Shown: positions 61,371 through 64,000 of the stretch, in pieces
Layout: every line of letters starts with the position of its first letter
Position numbering within the stretch: the first letter of the stretch is position 1
Origin: Paramacrobiotus metropolitanus
Taxonomy: Eukaryota > Tardigrada > Eutardigrada > Parachela > Macrobiotidae
DNA length: 64,000 nucleotides
Reading direction: 5' to 3'
Assembly: GCF_019649055.1 (NCBI RefSeq)
Contig: NW_026570238.1
Coordinates: 620,001 to 684,000 of the forward strand
Position numbers and translations under genes: made by a program
Notes under the pieces: generated by a model
What the model was told of the DNA's origin: nothing
The model's input: only the letters and a program-made list of their open reading frames with translations
Databases searched by the model: none

Positions 61371-63935
61371 TTACTTCACTATTTCTGGTTTTAGCGGATC
61401 CGGTTCGTTTGTATCGTAGCCCAGCTGATCGATAAATTCTTCGGCACTGTGTGGCGATGGCGGCGGTTTCATTTGTGCACGGCGCTCGCGACGAGCTGCG
61501 CGTGCTGACTCGGTTAACTCTTCGCCACCGGAACCTGCAGACTCGATGGTAGCGCTACGCAGCAACAGAGGCGCCTAAAAAGGATCACATCATCATTCAA
61601 CCCGTCACAAGATTTGTGACTTGTGGTGGTAGGTAGTGGATAAAACCGAATAAATACGCTACTTCTACAGACAATAGTGATTTATGGAAAGTGCCATTAT
61701 TCGCATATTATGTCAAAAGCAAATTAAAATAGAGTAACTGTTAAAAATAATCTTAATTTCAAATACTCACGTTCACCAGTGAAACGGTGGATTCTCGTCT
61801 GTCTTCATCTACATATCCCAACTGCTCGATCATCTCTTCGGCATTGTGCGGCGTAGAAGGCCGTCGACCAGGATCAAAATCGGTGGAGGATTCTTGGCTT
61901 CCTTGTTTAGAGGTCTTCTAAAATACACCAATGAACAGCTCTAATAATCTGAGTAATGTATGTTACTCTCCGAAAAAAGACGTATCTCTTGAGCTGATTC
62001 TAATCAATATTTTAATATAAAATAATATTACATCAGTACAGTACATTCATTTCGTATACTCGTATTTCAGTATGCGTAATTACTCGTATTGTACGAGTAA
62101 TTATTATATTCATTTTGTACTGTATGCTCATCATCAGCCCCTATAATAAAGACCGCGTTATAAGGTCAAAGTCAGGCAGTGCGCACCTTTACGGAATCTT
62201 TCCTGTCATCTCGTACTTGGGTTTTGGTTGCTGTAATTAGTAAAAAACAGAAAATTAAAGGATGAGAACAAAGGGGCGCTAATTTACGTTAACAGAGGTA
62301 CCCAGACTTACGTTATGATAGACAGCGCAGCTATTCAACAACTACATATTCTTATATACGAGTACCTGTTCGGCTGCTATCAGGCGCTTCATCCACGATA
62401 TCCACGCTAATCTGCCTTTGTTTACCGCCTTTGCCGCTGCGCTGTGAAGCATCCGGCCATTCGAAATTCTTTTCTGTGGCCACATCTTCATCTTTGTCTT
62501 CTCTTACCATGGTTTCTTTTCCCGGTTCCGTTCCCGGCCACGCAAAGGCCACCGGATCCTCCTTGGCGAGGCTGGGCAAGGCGGGATCAACTTCAATGGC
62601 ATCGCGCACTTGTGTCTGCGTCTCTGTGTAATATTTGTAGCATGTATGAAATAACTGCACCAGCTATGTTTTTCGGTGTAGAAACTACCCGTTACCATCT
62701 TTTTCATCTCTTTTCATGTACCACGACTGAGGATGGTGCTTACTGTCGTGATAAATAGCTTCGGCTGGCATCTGACCAGTGACCTCATCGGCATCCCCTG
62801 TTTCCGTCATGTAGCTGGTGTTGCTGCCGCGGCGTGCTTTCTGACCGGTGACTTCGTCACTGTCGCTTATCACAGACGGTCGTCGATGACCTAATTCTAT
62901 CATATCCTCAGCATTATCTACATTGCGGATGAGGGCTGGTTGAGTGGCTTGTACGATATTCGTAGTATCGTCCCGCACTTCGGTACGGGTGTCCACTTCT
63001 GTTCCACCAGAGACTTCAGCGGGCTCTGTGGCTTGTGTACTTGAAGTGTCATCCCGTACTTCTGTACGGGTTTCCGCTTCCGCATTACCTGCAGCCGGAT
63101 GCTATTGATTTAGATTTTAGTATATCACTGTATATCTACAGAAAATCTACAGATGTTTCGGTTTCAGACGCAACTCTTGACCTTTAAGTAAAACCAGTAA
63201 AACGCTAAACCTAAATCTTACAATGGAGCAGAACTATAGACTGAAATAAAGTATTTGCACCTGAAGTAGTTTCGTTGTTCGGTTCTACATCGCGAACGAC
63301 CATCGGGGCCGAGTCTACGTCAGTGTCGTCTTTGACAACAGTTGTCGTTTCACTGTCATCCGCGGCGATCATACTAGCGTATGGTCCTTCTTCTTGTTCG
63401 GCATCCCGAATGACTGTCGGTGTGTCATTGTTGCCATTGTCGTCGGCAACCACGGTTTTTGTCGCATCGTTATTCTCGGCGTCTGCGGCTGCAGCCTGGT
63501 CTTCGCGAACGGTGGTACGTGTTTCCTCATTTCCACTAGCCGGGCGCACAACCGTGGGTGTCTCTTCCGCAGTCGGTTGTTCCCCATCGTCTCGAACGGT
63601 CGTAACCTGTTCTGCGTTTTTATTTGAACCTTCCATCTCGTCGTCAACTGGTGGAACAAATCGCGGATATTTTGAATCTCCATGGGAATCCATTCCAGCG
63701 GTATTCGGCTCTTCCGGTTCTGCTTCGCGCACTTGTGTTGCGCTTTCCTCAACATCGGGACTAGGGCTCATGCGGTCTTCACAATAATTCTCTAAAGCCT
63801 TTTCCAGGGCTTCTTCGCCCCGACTTAACCGGCCGGAGCTGGATTCTTGTCCACCATTTTCGTTTGGTCCATTGATACCGCGTACTCCATTCACGACAGG
63901 CATCACGACGCCATTTATCGCGGCTGCCCCCGCAA
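61371..63935 (-). CDS. Acidic T-x-V-R-[DE] repeat protein, 5' end beyond the window
   Basis: Six exons: 63935-63261, 63088-62744, 62623-62366, 62230-62193, 61917-61771, 61574-61371, in phase throughout (phase 1 for the first four junctions, then 0). The first exon starts at an acceptor-like AACAG and stays open upstream of the first ATG at 63903, so exons beyond the right edge are likely. At least 555 residues are visible. About 13 degenerate copies of a short unit, roughly [ED]-T-x-T-x-V-R-[DE]-[DA], recur: ETRTEVRDDT, DTRTEVRDDT, ATKTQVRDDR, ETQTQVRDAI, ETRTTVREDQ, DTPTVIRDAE, ETTTVVKDDT and others. A second repeat occurs twice near the C-terminus: HNAEEMIEQLGY and HSAEEFIDQLGY, with a third looser NAEDMIELG. 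DEVTGQ occurs twice. No known domain or membrane segment. Function unknown. Confidence 0.65.
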
Positions 63936-64000
63936 CTGTTAATCCAGAGAAAGTGTTACAAGAAATGCACGGATATTGACAAAGACAGGGACAAAAAAGC

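Noticed and set aside
1-64000. CRISPR arrays, bacterial operons or prophage
   Set aside because: No regularly spaced repeats and no operon-like gene runs; the window is eukaryotic with introns throughout.

Overview
This is a 64 kb piece of nuclear DNA from an animal. The genes are split by spliceosomal introns (GT..AG, from about 45 bp to 1.4 kb) and encode animal orthologues: RBFOX, CPEB1/Orb, YAP/Yorkie, cobalamin-dependent methionine synthase, PRPF31, TFIIE-alpha, ORC6, NUDT9 and glycogenin. Gene density is high (about 17 protein genes), introns are short and the spacers are AT-rich, which suggests a compact invertebrate genome, most likely an ecdysozoan. A tardigrade would fit, but nothing in the sequence proves it. 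Most exon models were built by hand by matching splice phase and family alignment, because the open frames alone fragment almost every gene.

Layout from left to right. 1-3.6 kb: AT microsatellite, a two-exon acidic unknown gene and a CAA-rich repeat cluster. 3.6-5.6 kb: glycogenin (+). 5.6-8.2 kb: spacer. 8.2-10.5 kb: RBFOX (+). 11.3-12.5 kb: a new three-exon gene of unknown family (-). 13.4-14.1 kb: a coiled-coil protein with a C-terminal membrane anchor (+). 14.9-17.3 kb: CPEB1/Orb (+). 20.0-21.5 kb: a small C2H2 zinc-finger gene with a 23-nt microexon and a palindromic MITE in its last intron (+). 23.0-23.6 kb: a single-pass membrane protein (+). 24.2-29.3 kb: methionine synthase (-) with a tRNA-Tyr gene on the opposite strand in one intron. 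30.3 kb: a LINE reverse-transcriptase remnant. 31.0-33.2 kb: NUDT9 (-). 33.6-34.3 kb: unknown two-exon gene (+). 36.8-40.0 kb: YAP/Yorkie (+). 40.9-41.5 kb: an eEF1B delta/beta-like gene that lacks the rest of its exchange-factor domain (-). 42.1-45.8 kb: nested DNA transposons, a hAT-like element with a perfect 8-bp target duplication abutting a MULE/FLYWCH transposon with terminal inverted repeats. 46.3 kb: a second LINE remnant. 47.1-48.1 kb: ORC6 (+). 48.3-51.1 kb: PRPF31 (-). 51.9-53.4 kb: TFIIE-alpha (+). 55.4-59.6 kb: a Pro/Gln-rich scaffold-like gene (-). 61.4-64 kb: a gene with about 13 copies of a T-x-V-R-[DE] motif (-), entering from the right edge.

There is no operon. Several genes are arranged as divergent pairs (NUDT9 with the 33.6 kb gene, PRPF31 with TFIIE-alpha) or convergent pairs (ORC6 with PRPF31, whose stop codons are 169 bp apart). 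Three post-transcriptional regulators (RBFOX, CPEB, PRPF31) share the window, but nothing in the sequence links them functionally. The best candidates for undescribed biology are the unknown gene at 11.3-12.5 kb, the T-x-V-R-D repeat protein at the right edge, the truncated eEF1B gene and the nested transposon cluster.
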